A stretch of 64,000 bases of DNA from Vibrio hepatarius (GCF_011806575.1 NZ_JAATOO010000005.1:62001-126000); one strand, 5' to 3'; counted from the first letter of the stretch, positions 1-8,741 are shown. A program made the numbers and translations. The notes: a model not told the origin generated them from the sequence alone.

Positions 1-60
1 AAGAATAGAACGCTGATTGCGATTAAGAAAGATTCTAACGGTCCAATTGAAATTATCTGA
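1..60 (+). CDS. C-terminal end of an unidentified upstream gene (partial)
   Basis: Frame 1 is open from the first base to a TGA at 58-60 and encodes 19 residues ending in GPIEII. The other two forward frames close within five codons. The composition looks like an ordinary protein C-terminus, but 19 residues are too few to name a family. The gene would start upstream of the window. It could also be a chance open stretch. Confidence 0.35.
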   Translation, partial: KNRTLIAIKKDSNGPIEII

Positions 61-347
61 TTCATATAACCTCTTTATTGTTCGTCACTCATCTTCCCTA
101 ATGAGTTAAGAGCCATTGAAACTGGCTCATCGCTAGGCGCAAGCACACGCGAAAAAAGTAGCGCGATTTCCTATGCGATTATTGAAATTTCTCTATTGAA
201 AAGTTTCCTCTCTACAGCGGGGACTCCCGCTCCATTTCAACAGCAATACCCCGAATTTTCATCGTGGGCACCAAAAGAAAGGCGACATTATTAATGGAGT
301 TAGAGCAATTTGTCGAGCCTAGGCTGTAAAAACGTGCGCTCGGCAGG

Positions 348-372
348 TGTAAACTTGAAGCACGTTCAAGTT
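348..372. repeat. Inverted repeat AACTTGAA/TTCAAGTT
   Basis: AACTTGAA at 352-359 is mirrored by TTCAAGTT at 365-372 around a five-base spacer. The pairing extends outwards to AGGT (345-348) and ACCT (372-375) if a three-base bulge is allowed. A second overlapping pair, AACGTGC (331-337) and GCACGTT (360-366), could form an alternative stem. There is no T tract, so it is not an obvious terminator. It could be an operator or an RNA switch; the function is unknown. Confidence 0.4.
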
Positions 373-413
373 ACCTAACATGATGAATTAAATGTAATTT
401 GGACGAATTTGAG

Positions 414-450
414 GCAAAAAAAGAGCCAATCGCAAAAGTCGATTGGCTTA
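414..450. terminator. Hairpin with A-rich left flank, terminator-like on the minus strand
   Basis: AGCCAATCG (424-432) pairs with CGATTGGCT (440-448) across a seven-base loop. A run of A residues lies immediately to the left, which would be a U tract for a leftward transcript. The right flank is TTATATATT, a weaker tract for rightward transcription. The element may end transcription of the upstream gene or of an unannotated leftward RNA. Confidence 0.45.
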
Positions 451-622
451 TATATTGTGTGAACAAAATGCATTCACTAACAACGTCAGTTGGCTAGGTG
501 ACCCTCGGCTTAAAAAGGGTCATTTGTATTAATGCAGTATGCGTGCCAACTTTTCAAAGCCCATATTTGCAGTAAAACACACGTTTTTTGTCCGGATTGA
601 GTTGCCAGAATGCAAAATGAAA

Positions 623-646
623 TTGCAATTTGCGAATAAATTGCAA
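623..646. promoter_or_regulatory. Perfect 9-bp-arm palindrome upstream of the DUF368 gene
   Basis: TTGCAATTT (623-631) and AAATTGCAA (638-646) are exact reverse complements separated by six bases. The element ends 112 bases before the ATG of the DUF368 gene. Its symmetry and A+T-rich spacer fit a dimeric repressor or activator operator better than a terminator, as no T tract follows. I do not recognise the regulator. Confidence 0.45.
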
Positions 647-758
647 AACAATATTAAACAAGATTCTTATAAATGCTTCTATCAGTTTAATATTTTTCAT
701 ACTTTTTTTAACTTAGAGTCGATATACTCGTAGCACCTAACTTTATCAACCGAGTAGC

Positions 759-1679
759 ATGAACTATTTTACGACTTTCCTGAAAGGGGTAGCGATGGGC
801 GCTGCTGACGTAGTCCCAGGCGTTTCAGGTGGCACTATCGCTTTTATTACTGGCATTTACGACACTCTGCTCGAAAGCATTCGACGCGTTAACCCTAGTC
901 TCTTAGGTATCTGGAAGCGTGATGGCTTCAAAGCCGCATTCAATCACATCAACGGCTTGTTCTTGATCTCACTGTTTGGTGGTATTTTCATCAGCATTGC
1001 CACTTTAGCGAAGTTAATCTCTTGGTTACTCGTTACTCACCCGATCCCATTATGGTCATTCTTTTTTGGTCTGATTTTGGTCTCGGTGTTCCACATGCTT
1101 AAACAGGTCGAGCAACGCACACTTAGCCGCTTTATCTTCCTGCTGCTGGGCGTCGCATTCGCCTATAGCATTACGGTGCTAAAACCTCTGCATATGGAAC
1201 CAACCAGCCTTAACGTCCTGCTGGCGGGTTCAATCGCCATTTGTGCGATGATCTTACCGGGTATTTCGGGCAGTTTTATTCTGCTGCTTATCGGTATGTA
1301 TACCCCCGTGCTTGGCGCGGTGAAATCGTTTGATATCTCAATTCTGGCGCTGTTTCTCTCAGGCTGCGTAGCTGGTCTACTGACGTTTTCACATCTACTA
1401 TCGTGGTTACTAAGACGCTTTCGCGATTTTACTTTAGTGTTCTTGACCGGTTTGATGCTGGGCACACTGCCTAAGATCTGGCCTTGGAAAGAAACGCTGA
1501 CATGGCGCACGAACTCTAAAGGTGAGCAAGTACCGTTGTTACAGGAAAACTTATCGCCTTTTGATTTTGAAGCAGTCACGTCACAGCCGGCGCAACTGGG
1601 CATCGCCATTGTACTGATGGTGTGTGCGATTGCTCTGGTGCTGGGTTTAGAGAAGTTTGCCGAAAACCGCGATATCTAA
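759..1679 (+). CDS. DUF368 membrane protein, probable undecaprenyl-phosphate translocase (PopT type)
   Basis: The 306-residue protein opens with the DUF368 signature GAADVVPGVSGGT (about residues 14-26) and repeats a similar motif, ILPGISGSF, near residue 166. These two inverted half-motifs and about eight hydrophobic segments are typical of the family. A DUF368 protein of Vibrio cholerae (PopT, VCA0040) has been reported to recycle undecaprenyl phosphate across the inner membrane for cell-wall synthesis; that role is inferred here by family. The gene stands alone and is followed by a strong bidirectional terminator shared with the convergent ectoine operon. The ATG start places the first motif where the family expects it. 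Confidence 0.85.
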   Translation: MNYFTTFLKGVAMGAADVVPGVSGGTIAFITGIYDTLLESIRRVNPSLLGIWKRDGFKAAFNHINGLFLISLFGGIFISIATLAKLISWLLVTHPIPLWSFFFGLILVSVFHMLKQVEQRTLSRFIFLLLGVAFAYSITVLKPLHMEPTSLNVLLAGSIAICAMILPGISGSFILLLIGMYTPVLGAVKSFDISILALFLSGCVAGLLTFSHLLSWLLRRFRDFTLVFLTGLMLGTLPKIWPWKETLTWRTNSKGEQVPLLQENLSPFDFEAVTSQPAQLGIAIVLMVCAIALVLGLEKFAENRDI

Positions 1680-1706
1680 AGCAAGCACAGAAGAAGTAAT
1701 CAAAGA

Positions 1707-1735
1707 AAAGGCGATACCTAGGTATCGCCTTTTTG
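1707..1735. terminator. Bidirectional rho-independent terminator
   Basis: AAGGCGATACCT and AGGTATCGCCTT form an uninterrupted palindrome (about 1708-1731) followed by TTTTTG on the right and preceded by an A-rich tract on the left. It lies between the convergent DUF368 gene and the ask gene and can end both transcripts. Confidence 0.9.
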
Positions 1736-1769
1736 TTAGGGGGAGATGATTCGTTTTTCTTGCTCTAGA

Positions 1770-3191
1770 TTAAGCGACTTGACCAATCGCAATGTGGTCT
1801 TGCTTGGCAAACAACTCTTCGTGTAAGGCACAAATCGCTTTCTGGTACTCTTTGTCACTCACCACAAACTGCACGTTGACGTTGCGCATCGATGAGTGCA
1901 ACGCCGCTGGTGTAATACCGTTGTTCATCAGCGCCAGCACACCCTGAGCCAACGCTTTGTTGGTATCAATCTGTGAACCAATCACAGAGATCAGCGCCAC
2001 CATACGTCCTTTAATCGAGGCTTTCGGATAACGTTTTTCCGCTTTGTATAGCACCTTGTTCAGGCTTTCAGTGCTGCCACCCAGGTAGTAAGTGATCGAG
2101 TTTGCATTCATCTCTTTACCAATCAGATTCACGCGTGCATCTGAGATAATTTCCATCAACTCACAGCTCACGTTGTCCACCTGACCAACCATCGCTTGGT
2201 CAAACAAGTGCAAAGCAAATACTTTCTCTTTGCCCGCGATAATCTCAACGCGGTCTTCATCTGGTTTGTACTGACTTGAGATCAAGGTGCCTTGATGCTC
2301 TGGCTCAAAGGTGTTCTTGATTTGCAGTTCAATACCACTTTCTCGAAGGCCAGCCGCCGCATTCGGGTGAATCGCTTCCATGCCTAAGTTCGCTAACTGA
2401 TCAGCAACATCATAGTTAGTATGACCAATCGGCAACACTTTCTCAGGGCCAACCACGCGAGGATCAGCCGAGCTTAAGTGATACTCTTTGTGGATGATTG
2501 CCAAATCCGCGTTAGTAATGGAGGCTACTCGGCTGAACGTCATTTCACTGTAGCCGCGATCGTAGGTCGTCATTAGACCTTCTTTACAATAGGCGTAACC
2601 AGTAACAATCGGCAGTTCTTTGTCCATATCGATGCCGTCAAACGCGTCTTGAATAGTTTCATCCAAGCTTTTTGGCGTTTGTGTATCCCAGCCTGATAGG
2701 TCAACAAAAGTAGCGTTGATACCCATATTTTTCAGCTTTAACGCAGTATTAAACGCGCTGTGTGCTTCACCCAATGACGATAAAAACTCGCGAATCTGTG
2801 GCAAGTACTGTCTCAACGAAAACTGCCCGTACTGACAGGTTTCCATAATATTGGTCACACAGTTTTTCGCTTCAGAAATGCGTGAGCGAATAAACTTGTC
2901 CGCTCGCATACGATTCATTGGGTCTGCAAAGATGTTCTCGTTGGTCAGCAGCATACGCTTCTCAACATAATCCAGAGCCTCTCGCCATTCTTCATCCCGC
3001 TTCGCAATCAATTGGTAAACGCCAGGCTTGCCGGTTTTCTTACATTCCAATAGCGCATCGGTAATGCCGCCGTAAGCAGACACCACAAATGCGCGTTTGT
3101 AGTGTTCTTCTGGACGTAGGATGATGTTTTCGAGTACAGCATCGAATGCTGTCATTGATGTACCGCCGATTTTTTCTACGGTATAAGTCAT
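1770..3191 (-). CDS. ask: Ectoine-associated aspartate kinase
   Basis: The enzyme phosphorylates L-aspartate, the first step toward aspartate semialdehyde for ectoine. The 473-residue protein begins with the kinase motif VEKIGGTSM and has a C-terminal ACT region (about 330-470, for example residues around VALISVIGSQI). It is the fourth gene of the ectABC-ask operon. In this family (Ask_Ect) a dedicated aspartokinase is thought to escape normal lysine/threonine feedback inhibition, so that flux to ectoine is maintained under salt stress; this is known of the family and inferred here. The gap to ectC is 86 bases and carries a small GC hairpin that may set the relative level of the last gene. 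Confidence 0.93.
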   Translation of the reverse strand: MTYTVEKIGGTSMTAFDAVLENIILRPEEHYKRAFVVSAYGGITDALLECKKTGKPGVYQLIAKRDEEWREALDYVEKRMLLTNENIFADPMNRMRADKFIRSRISEAKNCVTNIMETCQYGQFSLRQYLPQIREFLSSLGEAHSAFNTALKLKNMGINATFVDLSGWDTQTPKSLDETIQDAFDGIDMDKELPIVTGYAYCKEGLMTTYDRGYSEMTFSRVASITNADLAIIHKEYHLSSADPRVVGPEKVLPIGHTNYDVADQLANLGMEAIHPNAAAGLRESGIELQIKNTFEPEHQGTLISSQYKPDEDRVEIIAGKEKVFALHLFDQAMVGQVDNVSCELMEIISDARVNLIGKEMNANSITYYLGGSTESLNKVLYKAEKRYPKASIKGRMVALISVIGSQIDTNKALAQGVLALMNNGITPAALHSSMRNVNVQFVVSDKEYQKAICALHEELFAKQDHIAIGQVA

Positions 3192-3246
3192 ATTAGATAA
3201 CCTCGATTATTTAATGACATGGAGAGTGAGGAGGATTTGAGATAGC

Positions 3247-3261
3247 GGGGCACAGAGCCCC
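3247..3261 (-). other. Intercistronic hairpin between ectC and ask
   Basis: GGGGC (3247-3251) pairs with GCCCC (3257-3261) across a five-base loop in the ectC-ask gap. No T tract follows in the direction of transcription, so it is more likely an mRNA stability or processing element than a terminator. Confidence 0.35.
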
Positions 3262-3277
3262 ACTCGCTGCCGCTCTG

Positions 3278-3664
3278 TTAGTCGACCAGAGGGTAGACAC
3301 CGTTTTCATCGTGCACTTCTGCGCCGGTGATCGGTGGATTGAAAACACAAGCCATTACCATCTCTTTGCCCTTGTAGGCGCGCAGGTAGTGCTCGTCATG
3401 TCTATCGAGAATGTACAAAGTACCCGGTTTAATTGGGTAAGTTTCACCGCCAACCACTTCGATTTCACCTTCACCACTCATGCAGTACACCGACTCTAGG
3501 TGGTTCTGGTAGTGGATATGTGTTTCGGTCCCTTCAAAGATGGTCGTGATATGGAAAGAAAAACCCATTTTGTCATCTTTCAACAACATGCGAACACTTT
3601 CCCATGTTTCTGCTACGACTCTACGTTCACTGTTTCGACACTCATCTAGTGTTCTAACAATCAT
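3278..3664 (-). CDS. ectC: L-ectoine synthase
   Basis: EctC closes N-gamma-acetyl-2,4-diaminobutyrate to ectoine with loss of water. The reading frame is open upstream to 3709, but the start MIVRTLDE at 3664 gives the usual 128 residues and has AAGGAAG six bases before it; the longer form would overlap ectB. The cupin fold carries the iron ligands of the family: Glu57, Tyr84 and His92, matching Glu57, Tyr85 and His93 reported for Paenibacillus lautus EctC. It follows ectB after 13 bases in the same operon. Confidence 0.96.
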   Translation of the reverse strand: MIVRTLDECRNSERRVVAETWESVRMLLKDDKMGFSFHITTIFEGTETHIHYQNHLESVYCMSGEGEIEVVGGETYPIKPGTLYILDRHDEHYLRAYKGKEMVMACVFNPPITGAEVHDENGVYPLVD

Positions 3665-3677
3665 GTTTTCTTCCTTG

Positions 3678-4943
3678 TTATGATGCTTTTTTAAAGTATT
3701 TTGTTGCAACGCTTTCTACCGCATTTTCAAAAATGCTCATGCCTTGCTCGAGTTCTTGTTCGGTAATCGTCAGTGGACAGAAGAACTTAACGATTTCATC
3801 ATCAGGACCCGCTGTTTCAATCACCATACCCAGTTCAAAACAAGTCTTAGCGATCTCGTCCGAAAGATCACCATTTCGGCACTCAATACCAATCATCATG
3901 CCGCGACCCTTTTGCTGTACGAATAGCTCTGGGTAACGCTTAAGTAGGCGCTGAATCGTGTTAGACACTGTCTGTGAACATTGACCAATGTGCGTTTCAA
4001 ACTGGTCGTCTGCCCAATAGATTTCTAGCGCTTTTGCCGCGGTAACGAAAGCGTGGTTGTTACCACGGAACGTACCGTTGTGCTCACCCGGTTTCCATTG
4101 GTCAAGCTCAGGCTTGAGCAAGACCACCGCCATTGGCAGGCCGTAACCACCAATTGATTTCGATAGCGTCACCATATCTGGCTTAATGCCTGATGGCTCA
4201 AAACTGAAGAAGGTACCAGTACGACCACAACCCGCTTGGATGTCGTCAACGATCAATAGAATATCGTTTGCTTTACAGATTTTGCTCAGGCGTTGTAGCC
4301 ACTCGTTTGATGCGACGTTCAAACCACCTTCACCCTGAACGGTTTCAAGCAGAACCGCCGCAGGTTTGTCCATACCACTTGAGTTGTCAGACAGCATGGT
4401 TTCGAACAACGCCAGACCATCAACATTCGCGTAACCGTCATACGGAATGCGAGTGACGTTGTTCAACGGTGCACCATTACCCTGACGGTGATGCTGGTTA
4501 CCTGTTGCTGCCAGCGCACCCGCAGTACAGCCGTGGAAACCATTTGTGAATGCAACGATGTTGCTGCGACCAGTCACTTTACGCGCTAGTTTCAGCGCAG
4601 CTTCAACAGCGTTAGTACCTGTTGGGCCAGTAAACTGGACTTTGTAATCTAGGTCTCGTGGAGCAAGGATGTAACGCTGCAGCGATTTAAGAAACGTTGC
4701 TTTCGCCTCGGAATGCATATCCAATCCGTGTGTGATGCCGTCAGCTTCGATGTATTCAAGCAATGCTTGCTTAAGGACTGGGTTGTTGTGTCCGTAGTTA
4801 AGTGAACCGGCACCAGCAAGAAAGTCCAGATAGCGCTCGCCTTGCTCAGTTTCTAGCCAGCAACCTTTTGCTTTTTTGAATACCACTGGAAAACTGTTTG
4901 AGTATGAACGTACTTTGGATTCTTGTTTTTTAAAAATATCCAT
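3678..4943 (-). CDS. ectB: L-2,4-diaminobutyrate transaminase (ectoine synthesis)
   Basis: This class III PLP-dependent aminotransferase converts aspartate semialdehyde plus glutamate to 2,4-diaminobutyrate. The 421-residue length is normal for EctB. Visible motifs are [19 protein letters not shown] in the cofactor-phosphate region, [22 protein letters not shown] (the PLP-binding aspartate) and [13 protein letters not shown] containing the Schiff-base lysine. It is distinct from the second class III transaminase in this window at 43049, which belongs to the catabolic cluster. It lies 24 bases downstream of ectA. Confidence 0.96.
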   Translation of the reverse strand: MDIFKKQESKVRSYSNSFPVVFKKAKGCWLETEQGERYLDFLAGAGSLNYGHNNPVLKQALLEYIEADGITHGLDMHSEAKATFLKSLQRYILAPRDLDYKVQFTGPTGTNAVEAALKLARKVTGRSNIVAFTNGFHGCTAGALAATGNQHHRQGNGAPLNNVTRIPYDGYANVDGLALFETMLSDNSSGMDKPAAVLLETVQGEGGLNVASNEWLQRLSKICKANDILLIVDDIQAGCGRTGTFFSFEPSGIKPDMVTLSKSIGGYGLPMAVVLLKPELDQWKPGEHNGTFRGNNHAFVTAAKALEIYWADDQFETHIGQCSQTVSNTIQRLLKRYPELFVQQKGRGMMIGIECRNGDLSDEIAKTCFELGMVIETAGPDDEIVKFFCPLTITEQELEQGMSIFENAVESVATKYFKKAS

Positions 4944-4967
4944 GTGAAAGACCGTAATGGCTCCTTT

Positions 4968-5510
4968 TTATTGAGGATTATTTAAGGGGATGCGATACAA
5001 ATATTCGGTATCGTGCGTGCCTTTGAAATGTGCTTCTTCGTCTAAGAACGTGCTGACTTCACCACGATTACCGTTGTTGGAATCTAGCTTTTTGAACAAC
5101 GACCAAGACGCGTCGTTGTCTTTGGTGATGGTGGTTTCTACGGCATCGACTCCTTGTAGCGATTGACGCTGCAACAACTGGTCGAGCATTTTGTAAGCCA
5201 AGCCTTTACCGCGATAGCGTGGAGACACAGCCACTTGCCATACGAACAACACATTAGGATCATTGGGTTTTCTGTAGCTTGAGATAAAACCAGCAATGTC
5301 TTTGTCTTGCTCCGCAATGATGCAAGTGTCGCTGAAGTGCGCTGCTTGAAGAAAATTGCAGTACGAAGAGTTAACATCCAATGGCGGACAATCTGCGATT
5401 AAACAGAAGATCTTGCCTCCATCCGCTCTGCTAGGTTCACGAAAATTCCATTTTTTACTTGGGGTCTCACCGATTTCGGGATACATCACCCAAGGCGCTG
5501 ATGTAATCAT
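4968..5510 (-). CDS. ectA: L-2,4-diaminobutyrate N-gamma-acetyltransferase
   Basis: EctA is a GNAT acetyltransferase that makes N-gamma-acetyl-diaminobutyrate from acetyl-CoA. The acetyl-CoA loop is seen as VSPRYRGKGLAYKMLDQLL in the C-terminal half. Two in-frame ATG codons are possible, at 5522 and 5510. An AAGGA lies one base before the first and 12 bases before the second, so 5510 (MITSAPWV) is preferred; the family also commonly begins near this point. First gene of ectABC-ask, preceded by a CRP-like site and a GATAAT -10 element. Confidence 0.94.
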   Translation of the reverse strand: MITSAPWVMYPEIGETPSKKWNFREPSRADGGKIFCLIADCPPLDVNSSYCNFLQAAHFSDTCIIAEQDKDIAGFISSYRKPNDPNVLFVWQVAVSPRYRGKGLAYKMLDQLLQRQSLQGVDAVETTITKDNDASWSLFKKLDSNNGNRGEVSTFLDEEAHFKGTHDTEYLYRIPLNNPQ

Positions 5511-5546
5511 GTGCAAAAACATTTCCTTTGAACTCTAAACAAATTT

Positions 5547-5584
5547 CGCAGTTATTATCGCGCATTCCCTCCGGTTAAAATCAA
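5547..5584 (-). promoter_or_regulatory. Candidate ectA promoter
   Basis: On the minus strand GATAAT (5559-5554) is a good -10 match, giving a start near 5547 and a 36-base leader. The -35 position reads GATTTT or, with a 19-base spacer, TTGATT; both are weak, which would fit an activator-dependent promoter. The start site is inferred, not measured. Confidence 0.45.
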
Positions 5585-5600
5585 GAGACATCCCAATTTA

Positions 5601-5616
5601 TGTGACAGGGATCACA
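5601..5616. promoter_or_regulatory. CRP-like binding site upstream of ectA
   Basis: TGTGACAGGGATCACA matches TGTGA-N6-TCACA with both half-sites perfect. Its centre at 5608.5 falls at -61.5 relative to the start site predicted from the GATAAT element, the classic class I CRP position. It also lies 217 bases upstream of the divergent TPR gene at 5826, but that spacing is less telling. Confidence 0.6.
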
Positions 5617-5825
5617 AAAAGAACTCGATAAATCACCAAAAAATGATTAGAACTCTAAATTGTTGCAGTTTCATTTCACGGTAAAAATTCAATTTGAGGG
5701 CGAAAGAGTTACCAGTCTTTTTCGTGCAAGAAGATAAATTTCCTCGTAATTACCATACTAACTGACGCACGAATTTGTTAAGTTTCTTCTGACGATAAAA
5801 CAAAGATTTAACCGGATGACTTGCT

Positions 5826-6668
5826 ATGCGCATTTTGATACTTCTCTTAGGGCTGTTTTCTTTTGTCCAGCCAACACTCGCCGAACAAAAGTCATACTCT
5901 GAGAGCGACTTACTAGACCGCCCGCTCATGGAGCGATACATACTTGATGAGCTCAAAGCATTAAGACAAGAGCAGCAAGATTTGGAGAGAAAGCTTACTG
6001 TTCAAATTACTGACCGTGAGTTATCCGTTGCTGATAAGTCGCTTAACTATGCAAATGTCACCGTCACGTACTTTTTCTACATCATTGCAGGTGTGGCTTC
6101 TTTGATCGCATTTGTCGGCTGGCAATCTCTGAATGAGTTTAAGAGCAACACCAGAGAGATGGCGGACAAGCGCCTTGATTCGATAGCTAAAGAGTACGAG
6201 AAGAAGTTCAGTGTGCTCGAGCGCGACTTGAAACGTAAGACGCGCATCATCAGCGAGAACAACAAAGAAATCGAAAAGATCAACGAGATCCACAACCTGT
6301 GGCTGCGTGCCCAAAGCATGCCGACACCAGAGCAGAAGATTGATGTGTACGATGAGATTTTGGGCATTCGCCCTGGTGATTTGGAAGCGCTGACGTACAA
6401 AGCCGACGCCGCGATGGAAATCAACGAGTACCACTGGGCACTCAGTCTTTCAAACCGAGTGCTTGAACTCGATACAACCAACGGACCGGCATTGTACCAG
6501 CGTGCGTGTGCCTACTCTCGTCTCGGGGTTGAAGAGCAAGCAATTGAAGATTTAGAACGTGCGATCGAAGCGAGCCCTTCTATCCGCGACCTGATCAACA
6601 CAGAGCCTGATCTAGAAGGGCTACACGGTAATCCACGCTTTGATGCGCTATTGCACAGCGAACACTAA
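5826..6668 (+). CDS. Membrane-anchored TPR protein of unknown function
   Basis: The 280-residue protein starts with a signal peptide (MRILILLLGLFSFVQPTLA). A second hydrophobic segment follows near residues 78-98 (FFYIIAGVASLIAFVGW), then a charged coiled coil (about 100-155), then TPR-like helices (about 165-250; for example EINEYHWALSLSNRVLEL and ALYQRACAYSRLGVEEQAIE). This suggests a periplasmic N-terminus, one membrane crossing and a cytoplasmic or periplasmic TPR scaffold. I recognise no specific family. It sits between the ectoine and betaine operons, divergent from ectA, and could share the upstream region with it. Confidence 0.75.
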   Translation: MRILILLLGLFSFVQPTLAEQKSYSESDLLDRPLMERYILDELKALRQEQQDLERKLTVQITDRELSVADKSLNYANVTVTYFFYIIAGVASLIAFVGWQSLNEFKSNTREMADKRLDSIAKEYEKKFSVLERDLKRKTRIISENNKEIEKINEIHNLWLRAQSMPTPEQKIDVYDEILGIRPGDLEALTYKADAAMEINEYHWALSLSNRVLELDTTNGPALYQRACAYSRLGVEEQAIEDLERAIEASPSIRDLINTEPDLEGLHGNPRFDALLHSEH

Positions 6669-6679
6669 GGTTACCGAAT

Positions 6680-6709
6680 CGCTCCACAAGCTACGCCGCT
6701 TGTGGAGCG
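6680..6709. terminator. Hairpin at the convergent TPR gene / choV ends
   Basis: CGCTCCACAAG (6680-6690) pairs with CTTGTGGAGCG (6699-6709) over an eight-base loop. The right arm lies inside the 3' end of choV. The following bases TTATAATT give only a weak T tract. It probably ends transcription of the TPR gene and may protect the choV 3' end. Confidence 0.55.
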
Positions 6710-7878
6710 TTATAATTCCCTAGCAGCGCATCATAGAAGTTGCTGTCATTAAGTACACCTACTAGCTTGCCATTTTCGACTAACAGTATTGGCTGACCGC
6801 TACGCTGCTTAAGCTCAATCGCTTCTCTCATTCCAATCTCTGGGCTAGCCACCACGATGGTATTTTGATCCACTTGGTCAATATCAAACTGACCTTGTTG
6901 CCATTCAATCAGCTTAAGACCTTTGCCTTGCACAAGTTGAACATTCGCTGGCGTTTGTTCTACCCATACTTGCTTAGCCGCGCAAACTTCCAGTTTGTCC
7001 TGCTGTTGCCTTAACTCACTCACTGGCTGCATCAGTGAACGCCCTTTGAGGACATTTAGCGGATTAGTATGCGCAACAAAGTCACGAACGTATTCGGTTT
7101 CTGGCTGCAACACTATCTGTTCTGGTTTACCGTGTTGAATAAGTTTCCCCGACTCCATAATCGCAATGTTGTTGCCGATTTTCAGCGCTTCATCAAGGTC
7201 ATGGCTGACAAACAAGATGGTCTTGTTGAGCTTTTCCTGCAGAGCGATCAACTCGTCTTGCAACTGCGCACGGATCAGCGGGTCCAGCGCAGAAAACGGC
7301 TCATCCATCAACAAGATATCAGTGTCCATCGCAAAGGCACGCGCTAGACCAACCCGTTGCTGCATACCGCCAGACAACTCGTGTGGGAATTTATCCGCCC
7401 ATTCGGTTAACCCGACCATATCAAGCTGCTGCTTGGCTTTCTCTCTGCGCTCTGCTTTAGGCATGCCTTGCATTTCTAGGCCAAACGCGACGTTATCAAG
7501 CACGCTTAACCAAGGCATTAGGGCAAATTTCTGAAACACCATCGAAATTCGGTGAGTTCGCAGATGACGCAGTGTGGCTTCGTCACAATCCGCTAAATCA
7601 ACTTTCTGCTCGCCATCTTTGATCTCCAGTGCGCCGCGCGAGATGGTATTCAAACCATTCACCGCCCTTAGCAGACTTGATTTTCCTGAACCAGAAAGCC
7701 CCATTAATACACAGATTTCACCCTCTTTAACGCTCATACTAACGTTGTCCACGCCGACAACTTGACCGGTTTGGTCGATGATCTCCTGACGGGCTTTGCC
7801 TTGGTCGAGCAATTCCAACGCTTTCTGTTGCTGGTCACCAAATACCACATCAAGGTTTTTAATCGTAATTGCATCCAT
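6691..7878 (-). CDS. choV: Choline ABC transporter, ATP-binding protein
   Basis: ATPase of a quaternary-amine importer of the ProV/ChoV family (395 residues). Walker A is GLSGSGKSS, the signature is LSGGMQQRVG, and Walker B is ILLMDEPF. The C-terminal part (about 270-395) is a CBS-like regulatory region ending in a VGVLNDSNFY segment. It is the last gene of betI-betB-betA-choX-choW-choV; two bases separate it from choW. Called choline-specific because the partner binding protein carries the full ChoX choline pocket. Vibrio literature often names this gene proV of betIBA-proXWV. Confidence 0.9.
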   Translation of the reverse strand: MDAITIKNLDVVFGDQQQKALELLDQGKARQEIIDQTGQVVGVDNVSMSVKEGEICVLMGLSGSGKSSLLRAVNGLNTISRGALEIKDGEQKVDLADCDEATLRHLRTHRISMVFQKFALMPWLSVLDNVAFGLEMQGMPKAERREKAKQQLDMVGLTEWADKFPHELSGGMQQRVGLARAFAMDTDILLMDEPFSALDPLIRAQLQDELIALQEKLNKTILFVSHDLDEALKIGNNIAIMESGKLIQHGKPEQIVLQPETEYVRDFVAHTNPLNVLKGRSLMQPVSELRQQQDKLEVCAAKQVWVEQTPANVQLVQGKGLKLIEWQQGQFDIDQVDQNTIVVASPEIGMREAIELKQRSGQPILLVENGKLVGVLNDSNFYDALLGNYNAPQAA

Positions 7879-7880
7879 GA

Positions 7881-8723
7881 TTATGCTTCCTTCTGGTTAG
7901 GTGTTTTACATAGGCGGTCGAGAATGATTGCGACAAGGACAATCGCCAGTCCAGCTTCAAAGCCTTGCGAGATGTTTACCGTATTAAGCGCTCGAACGAC
8001 GGGTTTACCTAAGCCATCTGCACCAACAAGCGCAGCGATCACCACCATCGACAGTGACAACATAATACACTGAGTCACACCCGCCATAATGCTTGGCATC
8101 GCAGCAGGAAGCTCGACTTTGAACAGCAGCTTCATGCGGTTGGCACCGAACGCTTTGCCCGCTTCGATCAACTCTTCAGGCACCTTAGTGATCCCGAGGT
8201 AGGTTAAACGAATTGGCGCTGCGATGGCGAAAATGATGGTCGAGATAAGCCCCGGAACAATGCCCAAACCAAACAGAACCAGTGTCGGGATCAGGTAGAC
8301 AAACGTCGGCACCGTCTGCATCAAATCGAGAATCGGTCTGAGCAGCGTATATAACCAAGGACGGTGCGCCGCCATAATGCCCAGAGGAACACCAATTAAT
8401 ACGGAAATCGTTGTCGCCGCGAAGACTAAGACAAAGGTTTCCAGCATTTCTTGCCAGTATCCTAGGTTCAAAATGGTCAGTAGAGCCGCGACAATAAACA
8501 GCACCAGTGGCACGCTGCGGTGCAAATACCATGCGATCGCAGCCGTCAGTACGATAGGCGCCGCCGGCGGCATCCACTTAAAAATGTCTACAACAAAAAG
8601 AATGATGGTTTCGAGAAAAATGGAAATCGCATCAAACAAGCCAGACGCATTGGTCGTCAACCAATCTACGCCCGTTTCCATCCATTGACCTAAGGGGATT
8701 TTGTTGTCTGTAATAAAATTCAC
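7881..8723 (-). CDS. choW: Choline ABC transporter, permease
   Basis: The 280-residue integral membrane protein has several hydrophobic segments and the BPD-transport EAA-like loop, seen as IEAGKAFGANRMKLLFKVELP. The start codon is GTG at 8723, supported by AAAGG eight bases upstream; no ATG nearby gives a sensible N-terminus. It follows choX after 49 bases that hold a strong hairpin, and pairs with choV. Confidence 0.9.
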   Translation of the reverse strand: MNFITDNKIPLGQWMETGVDWLTTNASGLFDAISIFLETIILFVVDIFKWMPPAAPIVLTAAIAWYLHRSVPLVLFIVAALLTILNLGYWQEMLETFVLVFAATTISVLIGVPLGIMAAHRPWLYTLLRPILDLMQTVPTFVYLIPTLVLFGLGIVPGLISTIIFAIAAPIRLTYLGITKVPEELIEAGKAFGANRMKLLFKVELPAAMPSIMAGVTQCIMLSLSMVVIAALVGADGLGKPVVRALNTVNISQGFEAGLAIVLVAIILDRLCKTPNQKEA

Positions 8724-8741
8724 AATACACCTTTGTTTGTT

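Larger units (their letters stand above)
61..758. other. About 700 bases without a convincing gene
   Basis: No reading frame here has both a ribosome binding site and protein-like composition. A 64-codon frame at 539-733 is rich in F, K and N with no upstream Shine-Dalgarno sequence and is judged spurious. The stretch holds three clear inverted repeats (about 348-372, 424-448 and 623-646), listed separately. A -10-like TATACT at 723-728 lies just upstream of the DUF368 gene. The length and the structures would allow a small RNA or a long regulated leader, but I recognise no known RNA family. Confidence 0.5.

Noticed and set aside
457..477. GTGAA/TTCAC pair resembling a CRP site
   Set aside because: The spacer between the half-sites is nine bases, too long for CRP, and the outer bases do not match.
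539..733. 64-codon forward frame upstream of the DUF368 gene
   Set aside because: No ribosome binding site, A+T-driven composition rich in F, K and N, and it overlaps the perfect palindrome at 623-646. No family resemblance was seen.
1163..1609. 148-codon reverse frame inside the DUF368 gene
   Set aside because: Shadow of a clearly real membrane protein gene on the other strand.
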